The notes: generated by a model not told the origin, from the sequence alone. Positions 6,343 through 16,177 are shown, counted from the stretch's first letter. The stretch: DNA of 26,397 bases from Bacteroidetes bacterium UBA6161 (GCA_002422315.1 DIUJ01000053.1:1-26397), one strand, 5' to 3'. Program-made: numbers and translations.

Positions 6343-9300
6343 TTATGGATGTATAATGCTTACCTTTTGATTTACAATGCTTCCATTAGATTCTATTGCA
6401 AGAATATAGTTGCCATTTGGGATATCTTGTGTATTTAAAGAAGCTACATTTTTGTTCACAACTTCCACTTTTTGAATCAGTTTGCCATTTACATCCATAA
6501 GCTTAAGTGTAAAATTGGTAGGTGTTTTCAATTGTACATTTATGGTCTCATTAGCTGGAATAGGGTAAATATTAATTTTTTCTAATTCAATACTAGGTGT
6601 ATGAAGCAAAGTATTCCAATATCGAATAGAAATAGTATCTGAATTTGTGCAGCCATTTACGTCAGTAACCCAGATATAATACTCGCCAGTATCACTTACT
6701 TTAAGTGTACTTTCATTGCTGTTGTTATTCCACAAGAATTCTATTGCATTTGTATTTGCATTAAGGGTAATATCTATTGGTAAATCTGGATTTGTCCAAA
6801 TATCATTGCCTAATGTAACAAATGGAAGAGGGTTTTCTGTTACGATAATGGTATCAGAATTTATACATGACCAAATGTCCTCTATTTGTACAGAATATGT
6901 GCCTGCATTTCTTACAATGAAAGTTCTAGTATCTGAATTGTCATTCCAGGTATATTTTGCACCAGGGTTTTTTGCATCCAACTCAAGTACAAAAGAGTCA
7001 CCTTTGCAGTAGGAGGTGTCAAGCCCTAGGTTTATAGAAGGAGCAGCATATTCTAAAACTATAAGAGTATCAGTATCGCTACATAAATCATTATTTGTTA
7101 CAGAAACAAAATAGTTACCAGCTTTAGTCACTACATACTTAGAAAGAGTTGATGAGTCTTGCCATAAATAGTTTGAATTTGGATTTTCTGCATTTAGTTC
7201 CAATGTGAACACATTGTTACTACAATAAGCGGTATCGTTCCCTAAATCAACTACTGGAGCAATAAATTTATGAATGGTAATACTATCTGAATTTGAGCAG
7301 CCATTAGAGTTGGTTACTAAAACGGAATAGGTACCAAAATTTGAAACTAAAATACTGTTTGAAGTTTGGCTTGTAGACCAAAGGTATGAACTGTTAGAAT
7401 TAGTAGCATTAAGTGAGATAGCAAAGGGAATATTTTCGCAAATAAAAGTATCATTTCCAAGGTTTAAATTTGGCAATTCAAATACTTTAACTAAGGCCGT
7501 GTCGGAGTTTTTACAACCGAAAATATCTGTTCCTCGAACTATATAAGTATAATCACTATTCGGAAGCACTGCAATTCTATTCCCTATTTTTCCACCATTC
7601 CATAAATAGGAATTTGCTCCCGAAGCAATTGCTATGGAACTATCGCCAAGGCAAATATTGGGTGCATTGATCTGTACATTTGGTAAGCTTCGAACAAATG
7701 CAGAGTAAAACTGTGTATTGGAACAACCAAATGAATTTTTACTTGTTATTTTAAATGTATTGTTTCCTGTTTTATCAAAAAGGAAACTTGTGTCTTTTGA
7801 ATACCATGTGAGGTCGATAGTATTATCTAGTTTGTTGTCAAATTCGAATTGTACAATATTTTGATTTGTGCTCATATCTTTAATGCTTGTAAGGTCTCCA
7901 ATACAAACAGTATCCGTTGTAATTTGAGCAACAGGCTTGGGAATTACAGTCACATTAGCAATTGCGGTATCTGATACACATTCTTGGGATTTTAGTTTCC
8001 AATTGTAGAAATAATAGTAATTTGTTGAATTGCCATTTAAGTATCCACTATTAATAGATACGTTATTAGGTATTTGTGATTGCCTTGGGAAGCTTGCGCT
8101 GAGGTCTCTTTGTATGTTATTAATTCCAGAATACGCACTTAATACCATCCTGTAGTAATTGGATGGATTTAGGGTGAAGTTTACATTTACTAAAGTTGGA
8201 GTGGATGTATTATTGTAACTGTTTGTTGAACTTAAAACAGTGTCTCTATAGGAGGCAACAGTACTTCCACTTATATCTTGTATACTAATTTCGATAAAAC
8301 CATTTGAAGTAGCACTATAAAACATTTCTACACTCTCAATCACAATAGGTTGATTAGAAACAGAAAAGACTAATCCGTTATTTCCTAAGAAAGAAGAGCT
8401 TGTACCTGGGTTTGAGGAAATACTATCCTTGCTAGATTCAACTGCGAGTATTTTATATCTTGTATTTCCTGATGGAAAAGAAGAAAATAGGCTATCTACA
8501 GTTTGTAATAAACTGTCGTTGTTATTCAATATTTTGTATTGTTTGGCATTGCCTGTTTTTCTCCATGTATAGTTGGAACCAGCACATATACTGTCAATTG
8601 TACTGAGAGGGTTAGATGGTACTTTCCCTCGGATACTAGAGAATGCTAGGCTGTCATTTAGTTTGTTCCCATCATTTGAAAAAGTAGCAAAAGACAGGAT
8701 ATTAAATAAACCTCCATTTTTAGAATTATAACTTCCCATATAAATAGTATCAAGTTGGGCAATACCTATGCTATCTGTGTAGTTTTTTCTAAGAGTATCA
8801 GTAAAATTACTTGCATTAATTATACTTGTAAGATTGAAGCCACTGCTTTTTTTCAATCCTTTATTTTCAATTACCAGATACAATGGGGTGGAATCCTCTC
8901 CACAGCCATACTGCTGAGTAATAAATGACTTTAAACTAATATCATAATTGGCACTAGTATCTAATTTGAAATCATCTAGAGAAATATACCAAGGTGTAGA
9001 GGTAGATTTAAGGTGCATACCTATGTAATAAATCCCGTCTGAACTTACAGAAAAAGACTCTTTAAACAAGGTGTAGTTTTGGTTAGTAATACCAGTCAAA
9101 CTTTGCCCAATTGATTGGATAATACTATTGGGATTTTGATTATTCGCTAAAAAAACGGTTAATGAATCCCATCCACTAAGGCCGTCCGTTTTATAGTAAA
9201 ATTCTAAGTTGTACAATTTGTCTTTTTGCAATACCATGCCTTTGGTATAAATTCTATCGTTAGCACTCCATCTACCCGTTAAGTATTTATTTCCTGATCT

Positions 9301-11271
9301 TGGGCTTCTATTGTTTGTTGTGGTAGTAATATCATACACCCCCCAGTTGCCTTGTTGAAACCAGCAAGACGGAATAAAGCCGGTGCCATTTCCTGTAACA
9401 TTTTCAAATCCTTCTACCCAAGGTAGAGAAGTTATGGGGTCGCATAAGGTAGTAAAAGAGTATGGGCCACTCCAAGAACTAGTGTCGTTAATGCCACATA
9501 TTGAGCGAACGTAAAAGGAGTATTCTGTACTTCCTATCAAAGAATCTATTTTAAGAGATTTGTTGTTTGATAAGTATCTGCTTCCATTTCCCAATCCACT
9601 GTTTTTTAACCCTATTTCCACTTGCCATGATTTTGCTAAACCAGCTTCTTGCCATTTTAGAAATACACTATTGTTTTTAACAGAGTCTGCCGCTAAACTT
9701 TGGGGATTAACACAATTATTTACCGTATCTAATGCAAAGTCATCAAAAGAGATATACCAAGGGGCTGAATTGGAGCGTACTTTTATTCCAAAATTGTAAA
9801 ATCCGGTATCGTTAGGTGTAAAATAAGCTACGTATTTAGTATAATTACCCTGCCTAAAAGCCGTGATAGGGCTTCCTATAAGGAATTGCATGTTGCTTGG
9901 TGATGGACCTTGGCCTACCATGGTATACAAGCTATCCCAATTAGCTACAGTATCGGTTTTATAGTAAAAAGAAAATTCATAAATTTTGTTTTTCAACAAA
10001 CGAAATTGAGGGGTAAAAATCCAATCGTTTGCGCTCCAAGAAATATAGGCATACCCTTTCCCATTTCTCGCTCCTCTATTGTTGGTATTTACAAGAGTGT
10101 CGGAAAAAACTCTGGTTCCAGAAAAAGACCAACAAGAAGGCAATACGCCATTCCCTGTTCTCCCTATGTTTTCCATACCTTCACTCCAAGGTAAAGTGTT
10201 TACGGGCAAGCATTGTGTTGTAAATTCGTAAATACCTCTGTATGCGCCGCTATCTCCTGCTCCACATATAGTACGTATGTATAAAAAGTATTTGGTGGAA
10301 GGATTAAGGCCAGAAATGCGAAGGTTTGTATCATTGATTATTGTCCTCCTTCCGGTTCCCGGGAAGAAGAATGCAGTATCGTATTCTATAAGCCATTTAT
10401 TTGCACCGCCTCTATTTCTAAATGCAAGGCTGGCAGAATTGCTAGTAACAGAAGAAAATCGAACACTATCTGGACTTAAACATTCGCTTCTTTGATAATT
10501 AAAACGCAAACCTTGGCTAGGTAAAATTGCAGGACTTAACTGCATGTAACAAGAAGAGTTGTTTGCTACGCCCATATCTGTGCTTTTCCAGCTTGCATTT
10601 AAAGTATTTAACAATTGCCTATTATTTATATCGAGAGTATCAAAATTATTGCTAGGGCCTCTAAGTCCAACCTGGCATGTAGTATTGCTAACTGGAGTTC
10701 CTACCATCCTATTGAAATCACTGTATACAATCGCTATTTTATTTCCATTTTCATGAAGTTGTATTTGAAAACTCCATAAGTAATAATTTGTGGTGGAAGT
10801 GGTATATCTAGCAAAGTCACGCCATTCTACAATAAAAACTCTATTTGGAAAAGAACCAATTGTATCCCAAAGGATTCTACCTCTTGTATTGCTATCGCTT
10901 ACGGCTAATAAATCGGCGCCAATTGCAGATATTGCACCATAATAAGCAGTAGTACTGCTCAAAGGGTTGTAATTGGTTGTTCCGGGACTAGTTTGTCCAA
11001 AACTTAAAAATCCATTTGTAGAAACATAGCAATTTCGAAAAGAGTCATTCCCAAATTTAAAATGGAAAGGAATAACTCCACTGCTTAAATTGTATACTAA
11101 ATCATCTATTCTAGTGGAAGATGTGGACGAGTCTATTATATTTGCATTAAGACCAAGCGGTGTATACGCAATAGAATCTTGAATAAAAATATAATCGCCA
11201 ACTTTTACCTGTGATTGAACATCATAAAAGGTAAGAAATATAATACTGAGAAATAATAAATGTTTTTTCAT
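6343..11271 (-). CDS. Very large secreted adhesin-like protein with type IX secretion C-terminal domain
   Basis: The 1642-residue product starts at the ATG at 11269-11271. This gives a clear signal peptide (MKKHLLFLSIIFLTFYDVQSQ), and a TACCTTTG box lies 19 bases upstream. An upstream in-frame start would put 27 residues before the signal peptide and is unlikely. Approximate domain order: N-terminal domain with VSTNGFLSFG (about 30-255); fibronectin III (260-355); MAM/cleaved-adhesin-like domain ending WYISFDDFALD (358-512); second fibronectin III (519-608); second MAM-like domain ending WYISLDDFKLD (612-770); a CARDB-like domain (775-870); Ig/PKD-like modules with paired cysteines (870-1265); four about 70-residue repeats (1266-1565); and a type IX sorting domain (INIYPIPANETINVQL, 1565-1642). 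It should be exported by Sec, then secreted and anchored or released by the Por machinery. The ligand is unknown. Confidence 0.88.
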   Translation of the reverse strand: MKKHLLFLSIIFLTFYDVQSQVKVGDYIFIQDSIAYTPLGLNANIIDSSTSSTRIDDLVYNLSSGVIPFHFKFGNDSFRNCYVSTNGFLSFGQTSPGTTNYNPLSSTTAYYGAISAIGADLLAVSDSNTRGRILWDTIGSFPNRVFIVEWRDFARYTTSTTNYYLWSFQIQLHENGNKIAIVYSDFNRMVGTPVSNTTCQVGLRGPSNNFDTLDINNRQLLNTLNASWKSTDMGVANNSSCYMQLSPAILPSQGLRFNYQRSECLSPDSVRFSSVTSNSASLAFRNRGGANKWLIEYDTAFFFPGTGRRTIINDTNLRISGLNPSTKYFLYIRTICGAGDSGAYRGIYEFTTQCLPVNTLPWSEGMENIGRTGNGVLPSCWSFSGTRVFSDTLVNTNNRGARNGKGYAYISWSANDWIFTPQFRLLKNKIYEFSFYYKTDTVANWDSLYTMVGQGPSPSNMQFLIGSPITAFRQGNYTKYVAYFTPNDTGFYNFGIKVRSNSAPWYISFDDFALDTVNNCVNPQSLAADSVKNNSVFLKWQEAGLAKSWQVEIGLKNSGLGNGSRYLSNNKSLKIDSLIGSTEYSFYVRSICGINDTSSWSGPYSFTTLCDPITSLPWVEGFENVTGNGTGFIPSCWFQQGNWGVYDITTTTNNRSPRSGNKYLTGRWSANDRIYTKGMVLQKDKLYNLEFYYKTDGLSGWDSLTVFLANNQNPNSIIQSIGQSLTGITNQNYTLFKESFSVSSDGIYYIGMHLKSTSTPWYISLDDFKLDTSANYDISLKSFITQQYGCGEDSTPLYLVIENKGLKKSSGFNLTSIINASNFTDTLRKNYTDSIGIAQLDTIYMGSYNSKNGGLFNILSFATFSNDGNKLNDSLAFSSIRGKVPSNPLSTIDSICAGSNYTWRKTGNAKQYKILNNNDSLLQTVDSLFSSFPSGNTRYKILAVESSKDSISSNPGTSSSFLGNNGLVFSVSNQPIVIESVEMFYSATSNGFIEISIQDISGSTVASYRDTVLSSTNSYNNTSTPTLVNVNFTLNPSNYYRMVLSAYSGINNIQRDLSASFPRQSQIPNNVSINSGYLNGNSTNYYYFYNWKLKSQECVSDTAIANVTVIPKPVAQITTDTVCIGDLTSIKDMSTNQNIVQFEFDNKLDNTIDLTWYSKDTSFLFDKTGNNTFKITSKNSFGCSNTQFYSAFVRSLPNVQINAPNICLGDSSIAIASGANSYLWNGGKIGNRIAVLPNSDYTYIVRGTDIFGCKNSDTALVKVFELPNLNLGNDTFICENIPFAISLNATNSNSSYLWSTSQTSNSILVSNFGTYSVLVTNSNGCSNSDSITIHKFIAPVVDLGNDTAYCSNNVFTLELNAENPNSNYLWQDSSTLSKYVVTKAGNYFVSVTNNDLCSDTDTLIVLEYAAPSINLGLDTSYCKGDSFVLELDAKNPGAKYTWNDNSDTRTFIVRNAGTYSVQIEDIWSCINSDTIIVTENPLPFVTLGNDIWTNPDLPIDITLNANTNAIEFLWNNNSNESTLKVSDTGEYYIWVTDVNGCTNSDTISIRYWNTLLHTPSIELEKINIYPIPANETINVQLKTPTNFTLKLMDVNGKLIQKVEVVNKNVASLNTQDIPNGNYILAIESNGSIVNQKVSIIHP
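6618..7480 (-). repeat. Four tandem about 70-residue repeats in the adhesin C-terminal half
   Basis: The encoded units start NLGNDTFIC, DLGNDTAYC, NLGLDTSYC and TLGNDIWTN. Each continues with LNA, YLW or FLW, and a G-Y-V-x-V segment, and ends near NGCSNSDSI or NGCTNSDTI. A more diverged unit (VQINAPNICLGDS) precedes them. The last unit has lost the first cysteine. Similarity is visible in the DNA too, for example GTATCTGAATTTG near 6632 and CTATCTGAATTTG near 7283. Confidence 0.8.
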
Positions 11272-11290
11272 GAAAACTGAAATATAGATA

Positions 11291-11298
11291 CAAAGGTA
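11291..11298 (-). promoter_or_regulatory. Candidate -7 box for the large secreted protein gene
   Basis: The minus strand reads TACCTTTG, matching TAnnTTTG, ending 19 bases before the ATG at 11271. No -33 TTG at standard spacing. Its position supports the downstream ATG as the true start. Confidence 0.42.
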
Positions 11299-11510
11299 AT
11301 TTTTTAAAGGAAATAATTTAATTAGGTGGTTTTCTAATATCAAATTACTCAATCAAAACTCTCTTAAATATTAATCTTAAAGTAGATAAATTTATTAAAA
11401 TGTAATAGCGATTAGTGCAAACGACTTAAAGAATGAAACGAAATTTAATTGTAGGGATGCTTTAGAATCTCAAAAATACAAACACAACAATAAAGTCTAT
11501 TAAAGGTGTA

Positions 11511-11538
11511 TTTTAGCAGAATGCTTTTTCTATATTTG
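11511..11538 (+). promoter_or_regulatory. Candidate promoter of sucA
   Basis: TATATTTG at 11531-11538 matches the -7 consensus and lies 28 bases before the sucA ATG. A TTT at 11511-11513 with a 17-base spacer is a partial -33 match (TTTG in Bacteroides). The remainder of the 295-base divergent spacer (11272-11566) shows nothing else I recognise. Confidence 0.55.
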
Positions 11539-11566
11539 CGCTTCCAAAATATTTAACATTACCTTA

Positions 11567-14287
11567 ATGAATGCAAAAAGCTATTTGAGCAACGCTGACG
11601 TAAATTACATAGACGACCTCTACAAGCAATATAAATCCGATAATGCCTCTGTGGATTTCGGATGGCAGAAATTTTTTGAAGGATTTGAATTGGGTCAAGG
11701 AAAAGATTTTGCTAGCAATGCAATATCTGAGGACGCACTTAAAGAAATTAATGTTTTAAACCTAATTCATGATTACAGAAAAAGAGGTCATTTGTTCACC
11801 AAAACCAATCCGGTAAGAGAAAGAAGGAAATATACTCCTGATTTATCCATTCAAAATTATGGTTTACAGGATTCAGATTTAGAAAAAGTATACAATGCTG
11901 GTGTAGAAATAGGATTGGGTCCTGCAAAGTTAAAAGATATTGTAGAAAAACTAGAATTGACTTATTGTAGTTCTATTGGAATAGAATATGATTACATAAG
12001 GAATAATGAAAAACTAAATTGGATTCAAAACATTATTGAAAATACACAAAATGTTCCAAACCTAACACTAAAAGAAAAAACTAGGTTGTTAGAAAAACTA
12101 AATCAAGCAACAGTTTTCGAAAATTTTTTACATGTTAAATACATTGGTCAGAAGAGGTTCTCCTTAGAGGGTTTAGAGTGTTTAATACCTGCCTTGGATT
12201 CTGTAATTCATTATGGTGCAGAACTTGGGGTAGAAGAATTTGTAGTTGGAATGGCACACAGAGGAAGGCTTAATGTATTGGCAAATATTTTCCAGAAATC
12301 ATATCAAGAAATTTTCACAGAGTTTGAGGGTAAGGTTTTCCAAAACGATAATCCACACTTAGAAGGCGATGTAAAATACCATATGGGTTATTCTTCTAAT
12401 GTGACAACAGAAACGGGCAAAAAAGTTCATTTAAGCTTGGCCCCCAATCCCTCTCACTTAGAAGCAGTAGACCCTGTAGTAAAAGGAATGGTTAGGGCAA
12501 AATTAGACCATAGGTACAAGGGGGTTTTTTCTAAAATATGTCCTATACTAGTTCATGGGGATGCTGCTGTTGCAGGACAAGGTATTGTATACGAAGTAGT
12601 GCAAATGAGTGATTTAGAGGCTCATAAAGTTGGAGGGGCGATACATATAGTAACAAATAACCAAGTAGGTTTTACAACAAACTATTTAGATGCACGTTCC
12701 AGTACTTATTGCACAGACATAGCAAAAGTTACACAATGCCCAGTATTGCATGTAAACGGAGATGATGTAGAGGCGGTGGTTCATGCTATAAAAATAGCAA
12801 TGGCATACAGAAACCAGTTTAACTCAGATGTGTTTATTGATTTACTAGGTTATAGAAAGTATGGTCATAATGAAGGCGATGAGCCTAGATTTACTCAGCC
12901 TATGCTATACAAAACCATAGCCAAACACCCTAATCCAAGGGAAATTTATAAAAATAAACTACTTCAAAGAGGGGAAATAGATGCCGCATTGGCAAACTCA
13001 ATGGAAGATCAGTTTAAACAATTGCTACAAGAAAAACTAGACATAGCAAAATTGGATGAGACTCCGGAAAGAACTTATGCTGAAGGGGTAGAAAATCAAT
13101 GGCAAAGTTTCGAAATTCCTGGTGAAGAATTATTCAACAAGTCATATAAGGCTAAATACGATTCCAAAAAATGGATTGAAATTGCAAACGCGATAACCGA
13201 AATTCCAAGTGATCATTTGCCAATCAAAAAAGTACAACAACTTTTTGAACAACGTAAAAAAATGATCGCAGAGGATAGTTATGATTGGGCTATGGGAGAA
13301 TTAATGGCTTATGCTACGCTTTTAGATGAAGGAAAAACTGTTAGGTTGTGTGGTCAAGATTGTGAAAGAGGAACTTTTTCTCATAGACATGCAGTAGTTA
13401 AGAAAGAAGATTCTGAAGAAGAATACATTCCCTTGCAAAACATAAATGAGAATCAAGGTCCGTTTTTTGTTTACAATTCATTATTAAGTGAATATGCTGT
13501 TTTAGGTTATGAATATGGTTATGCATCCGCCACACCAAATGCATTGACTTTATGGGAAGCACAGTTCGGAGATTTTTCTAATGGTGCACAAATCATCATA
13601 GACCAATTTATCGCATCTGGACTAGCAAAATGGGGGAGACATAATGGATTAGTTATGTTATTGCCACATGGATATGAAGGGCAAGGGCCCGAGCATTCTT
13701 CTGCGAGACCTGAGAGATTTTTGCAGTTGGCTGCAAACTTTAACATGCAAGTTGTTAATTGTACAACTCCTGCAAATATTTATCACGTACTTAGACGTCA
13801 ACTTTTGCGTAATTTTAGAATCCCCCTTGTAATAATGACTCCTAAAAGTTTGCTTAGGCATTCCAAAGTGGTAAGCAAGCTGTCTGATTTTACAGATGGT
13901 ACATTCCTAGAAGTAATAGAAGATAGCTTTGCGAAAAAAGAAAAAGTTAAAAGAGTACTTTTGTGTAGTGGTAAAGTTTATTATGATTTATTGGAGAAAC
14001 AAGAATCTGACAATAGAGAGGATATCGCAATAATAAGGGTAGAACAGTTATATCCATTGCCAGAAAAAGAACTTGCTAAGGTATTTAATGAATACAAAGG
14101 TGCGGAGTTTTGTTGGGTACAGGAAGAGCCTAAGAATATGGGTACTTGGATGCATTTAAGTAGATATGATTTTCCTGTAAGTCTGAAATGTATAAGTAGA
14201 AAATCTAGTGCAAGTCCAGCTACTGGCCTTAAAAAGATTCATGATAAAGAGCAAAATGAGATTGTAAAAGAAGCCTTTTCTATTTAA
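11567..14287 (+). CDS. sucA: 2-Oxoglutarate dehydrogenase E1 component (SucA)
   Basis: Thiamine diphosphate-dependent decarboxylase of the 2-oxoglutarate dehydrogenase complex (TCA cycle, EC 1.2.4.2). The 906 residues have the short N-terminal E1 segment (YLSNADVNYIDDLYKQYK) expected to contact E2. The catalytic-domain motif GMAHRGRLNVLAN is at about 228-240, NPSHLEAVDPV at about 294, GDAAVAGQG at about 331, HVNGDDVEAV at about 397 for cofactor and Mg binding, and GHNEGDEPRFTQP at about 434. The pyrimidine-binding transketolase domain has GQDCERGTFSHRHAV, FGDFSNGAQ and EGQGPEHSSARPERF (about 699-713). The C-terminal domain has VEQLYPLPE. Length is close to the usual 900-950. The gene stands alone between its own promoter and a terminator, and sucB is not adjacent. 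Confidence 0.96.
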   Translation: MNAKSYLSNADVNYIDDLYKQYKSDNASVDFGWQKFFEGFELGQGKDFASNAISEDALKEINVLNLIHDYRKRGHLFTKTNPVRERRKYTPDLSIQNYGLQDSDLEKVYNAGVEIGLGPAKLKDIVEKLELTYCSSIGIEYDYIRNNEKLNWIQNIIENTQNVPNLTLKEKTRLLEKLNQATVFENFLHVKYIGQKRFSLEGLECLIPALDSVIHYGAELGVEEFVVGMAHRGRLNVLANIFQKSYQEIFTEFEGKVFQNDNPHLEGDVKYHMGYSSNVTTETGKKVHLSLAPNPSHLEAVDPVVKGMVRAKLDHRYKGVFSKICPILVHGDAAVAGQGIVYEVVQMSDLEAHKVGGAIHIVTNNQVGFTTNYLDARSSTYCTDIAKVTQCPVLHVNGDDVEAVVHAIKIAMAYRNQFNSDVFIDLLGYRKYGHNEGDEPRFTQPMLYKTIAKHPNPREIYKNKLLQRGEIDAALANSMEDQFKQLLQEKLDIAKLDETPERTYAEGVENQWQSFEIPGEELFNKSYKAKYDSKKWIEIANAITEIPSDHLPIKKVQQLFEQRKKMIAEDSYDWAMGELMAYATLLDEGKTVRLCGQDCERGTFSHRHAVVKKEDSEEEYIPLQNINENQGPFFVYNSLLSEYAVLGYEYGYASATPNALTLWEAQFGDFSNGAQIIIDQFIASGLAKWGRHNGLVMLLPHGYEGQGPEHSSARPERFLQLAANFNMQVVNCTTPANIYHVLRRQLLRNFRIPLVIMTPKSLLRHSKVVSKLSDFTDGTFLEVIEDSFAKKEKVKRVLLCSGKVYYDLLEKQESDNREDIAIIRVEQLYPLPEKELAKVFNEYKGAEFCWVQEEPKNMGTWMHLSRYDFPVSLKCISRKSSASPATGLKKIHDKEQNEIVKEAFSI

Positions 14288-14312
14288 TCTGCTCTTTTGA
14301 TTTCGAAATAAT

Positions 14313-14344
14313 AAAGGGGTTAGTTTAATACTAATCCCTTTTTT
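14313..14344. terminator. Terminator between sucA and the converging symporter gene
   Basis: Stem AAAGGGGTTAG (14313-14323) pairs with CTAATCCCTTT (14331-14341) with one G-T pair and a 7-base loop. It is followed by T residues to 14344. It ends sucA, 25 bases after its stop. The right arm includes the TAG stop of the minus-strand symporter gene (14331-14333). On the minus strand the hairpin is followed by a weaker T-rich stretch, so it may work in both directions. Confidence 0.85.
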
Positions 14345-16010
14345 GTGCTATTTTTATAAGTAAAGCAAATACTATTACAGCGATACAACCAATTAAGTTT
14401 AGCCAAAGAAAAGCAACATGATTATTTAAATAACTATAAATGACTAATGCTTCAGCTGCAATAGCTCCAATGAACACATGATTGGATTTGAGATTAAAAG
14501 GCAATATTCCGCTTAAAAACACACCTAGTATAGTTCCATAAAACAAAGAACCCAAGAGATTAACAGCTTCTATAAGGCTCTGTAATTCAGTTGCTAGAAA
14601 AGCAAAGCCAATAGCGAGAAGACCCCAAACTCCTGTAGCTATTTTTGAAACCAATACATATTGTTTATCTGAAGCATTGTTGTTAAACAGGCGTTTATAA
14701 AAGTCGATAACGAAAGTACTAGATAGCGCATTTAATTCAGAAGAAGTAGAACTCCAAGAAGCTGAGAAAATAACGGCAATCAATAACCCTATAAATCCAA
14801 TTGGGAGATTATTTAAAACAAAATACAAAAAGATGTAATTGGTGTCGTTGGTATCCACGCCCTTTATTTTATCACTAATAAATTCCTTACTTTCATTTTT
14901 TAAGGATTGTTTTTTAATTTCTAGTTGCTTGAATTCAGAGGTACTTTTGTTTAAATATGTGGGGTTGTGTTTGTTTTTAATAATTTCTTCTCCAAGTTCA
15001 TGTTGTTTGTTTTGGATCTCATAATACTTATTTTGAAAGGTTTGATATTCTAAATTGTATTCTGAATTGGCAAGTTTTTTTTCAATACTTGGGTTAAAAA
15101 TCAGGGGTTGTGGATTGAAAATGTAAAAAACATACAATGCAACACCTATAAATAAAATGCCCAATTGCATAGGTATTTTTACGATTGCATTCATTAGAAG
15201 ACCTTTTACACTCTGTGATTTTGAAGACGCGGCAATGTATCTTCCTACCTGAGATTGGTCTGTACCGAAATAACTTAATGCAAGAAAAAAACCTCCAATT
15301 AGTCCAGACCATAAGGTGTATTTGTCATTCAGGTCAAAGTGGGTAGTAATCACATTTAGCTTTCCTGCTTGTCCTGCAATCAAGAGGGTGTCTTGCAATC
15401 CAAAGCCGCTTGGCAACAAATGAAAAATAGTATAGGTTGCAAAAGCCATTCCTAACAATATTACTATCATTTGATGTGTTTGGGTTTGAGCTACTGCTTT
15501 TGCACCTCCGCTTAAGGTATACAAAACAACCAAAATACCCATAATAAAGCAAGTAAGGTAAATATTCCACCCCATAATTGCAGAGAGTACAACAGAAGGA
15601 GCATATATAGTAATACCTGCAGCTAACCCACGCTGTATTAAGAATAAAAGAGCAGTGAATGTTCTAACTTTTACATCAAATCTATTTTCTAAATATTCAT
15701 AAGCTGTAACAACTTTTAATTTGTGGTAAAGCGGAACAAAAACCAAACTAACTACAATAATGGCTAAGGGTAGGCCGAAGTAATATTGGACAAATCGCAT
15801 CCCATCTGTAAAAGCTTGTCCTGGAGCAGACAAAAAGGTTATGGCACTTGCTTGAGTTGCCATTACAGAAAACATGACCTTGTGCCATGCTAAGCTGTTG
15901 TCGCCTAAAAAATAGGATTGCAAATTTTCTTGTTTCTTGTTTTTTAAAATCCCAAAAACAACAATTAAACTAAGACTTGAGATTAATACAATCCAATCTA
16001 ACCACTGCAT
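14331..16010 (-). CDS. Sodium:solute symporter (SSS family) with a long hydrophilic insert
   Basis: A 559-residue inner-membrane transporter of the sodium:solute symporter family. It has about 13 predicted helices, an N-terminal segment LQSYFLGDNSLAWHKV, a helix with MATQASAITFLSAPGQA (50-66) and the family motif SYFGTDQSQVGRYIAA (246-261). A TM region with SASWSSTSSELNALSS follows the insert. Substrate (sugar, nucleoside, proline or other) cannot be read from the sequence. A Lys/Glu/Asn/Gln-rich stretch of about 80 residues (307-390), likely coiled coil in part, interrupts the membrane core between IFNPQP and YIFLYFVLNN. The gene is monocistronic, converging with sucA across a shared terminator. 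Confidence 0.9.
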   Translation of the reverse strand: MQWLDWIVLISSLSLIVVFGILKNKKQENLQSYFLGDNSLAWHKVMFSVMATQASAITFLSAPGQAFTDGMRFVQYYFGLPLAIIVVSLVFVPLYHKLKVVTAYEYLENRFDVKVRTFTALLFLIQRGLAAGITIYAPSVVLSAIMGWNIYLTCFIMGILVVLYTLSGGAKAVAQTQTHQMIVILLGMAFATYTIFHLLPSGFGLQDTLLIAGQAGKLNVITTHFDLNDKYTLWSGLIGGFFLALSYFGTDQSQVGRYIAASSKSQSVKGLLMNAIVKIPMQLGILFIGVALYVFYIFNPQPLIFNPSIEKKLANSEYNLEYQTFQNKYYEIQNKQHELGEEIIKNKHNPTYLNKSTSEFKQLEIKKQSLKNESKEFISDKIKGVDTNDTNYIFLYFVLNNLPIGFIGLLIAVIFSASWSSTSSELNALSSTFVIDFYKRLFNNNASDKQYVLVSKIATGVWGLLAIGFAFLATELQSLIEAVNLLGSLFYGTILGVFLSGILPFNLKSNHVFIGAIAAEALVIYSYLNNHVAFLWLNLIGCIAVIVFALLIKIAQKRD

Positions 16011-16107
16011 AGCTATGAATAATTAAATTGAATAGTGAACAAATAATAGAGTATTATCTGTAGTAATAGAAACGATAGTGTAAAAATATACCAATTACGC
16101 ATAGCAA

Positions 16108-16128
16108 ATCTTTGTTCTAGCAAAGATA
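16108..16128 (-). promoter_or_regulatory. Hairpin and -7-like box between purQ and the symporter gene
   Basis: In the 167-base gap 16011-16177, ATCTTTG (16108-16114) and CAAAGAT (16121-16127) form a perfect 7-base stem with a TTCTAG loop. The minus strand of 16121-16128 also reads TATCTTTG, a TAnnTTTG match, 110 bases before the symporter ATG. It could be a promoter, or a weak terminator for purQ; there is no T-run. No gene is seen in the gap. Confidence 0.3.
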
Positions 16129-16177
16129 GTTATTTGGTGTATGGAATAAATGCTACCTGGTAGAGCAAATCAATGAT

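Noticed and set aside
11272..11352. 27-residue N-terminal extension of the large secreted protein
   Set aside because: It would place the signal peptide in the interior and would start upstream of the candidate -7 box.
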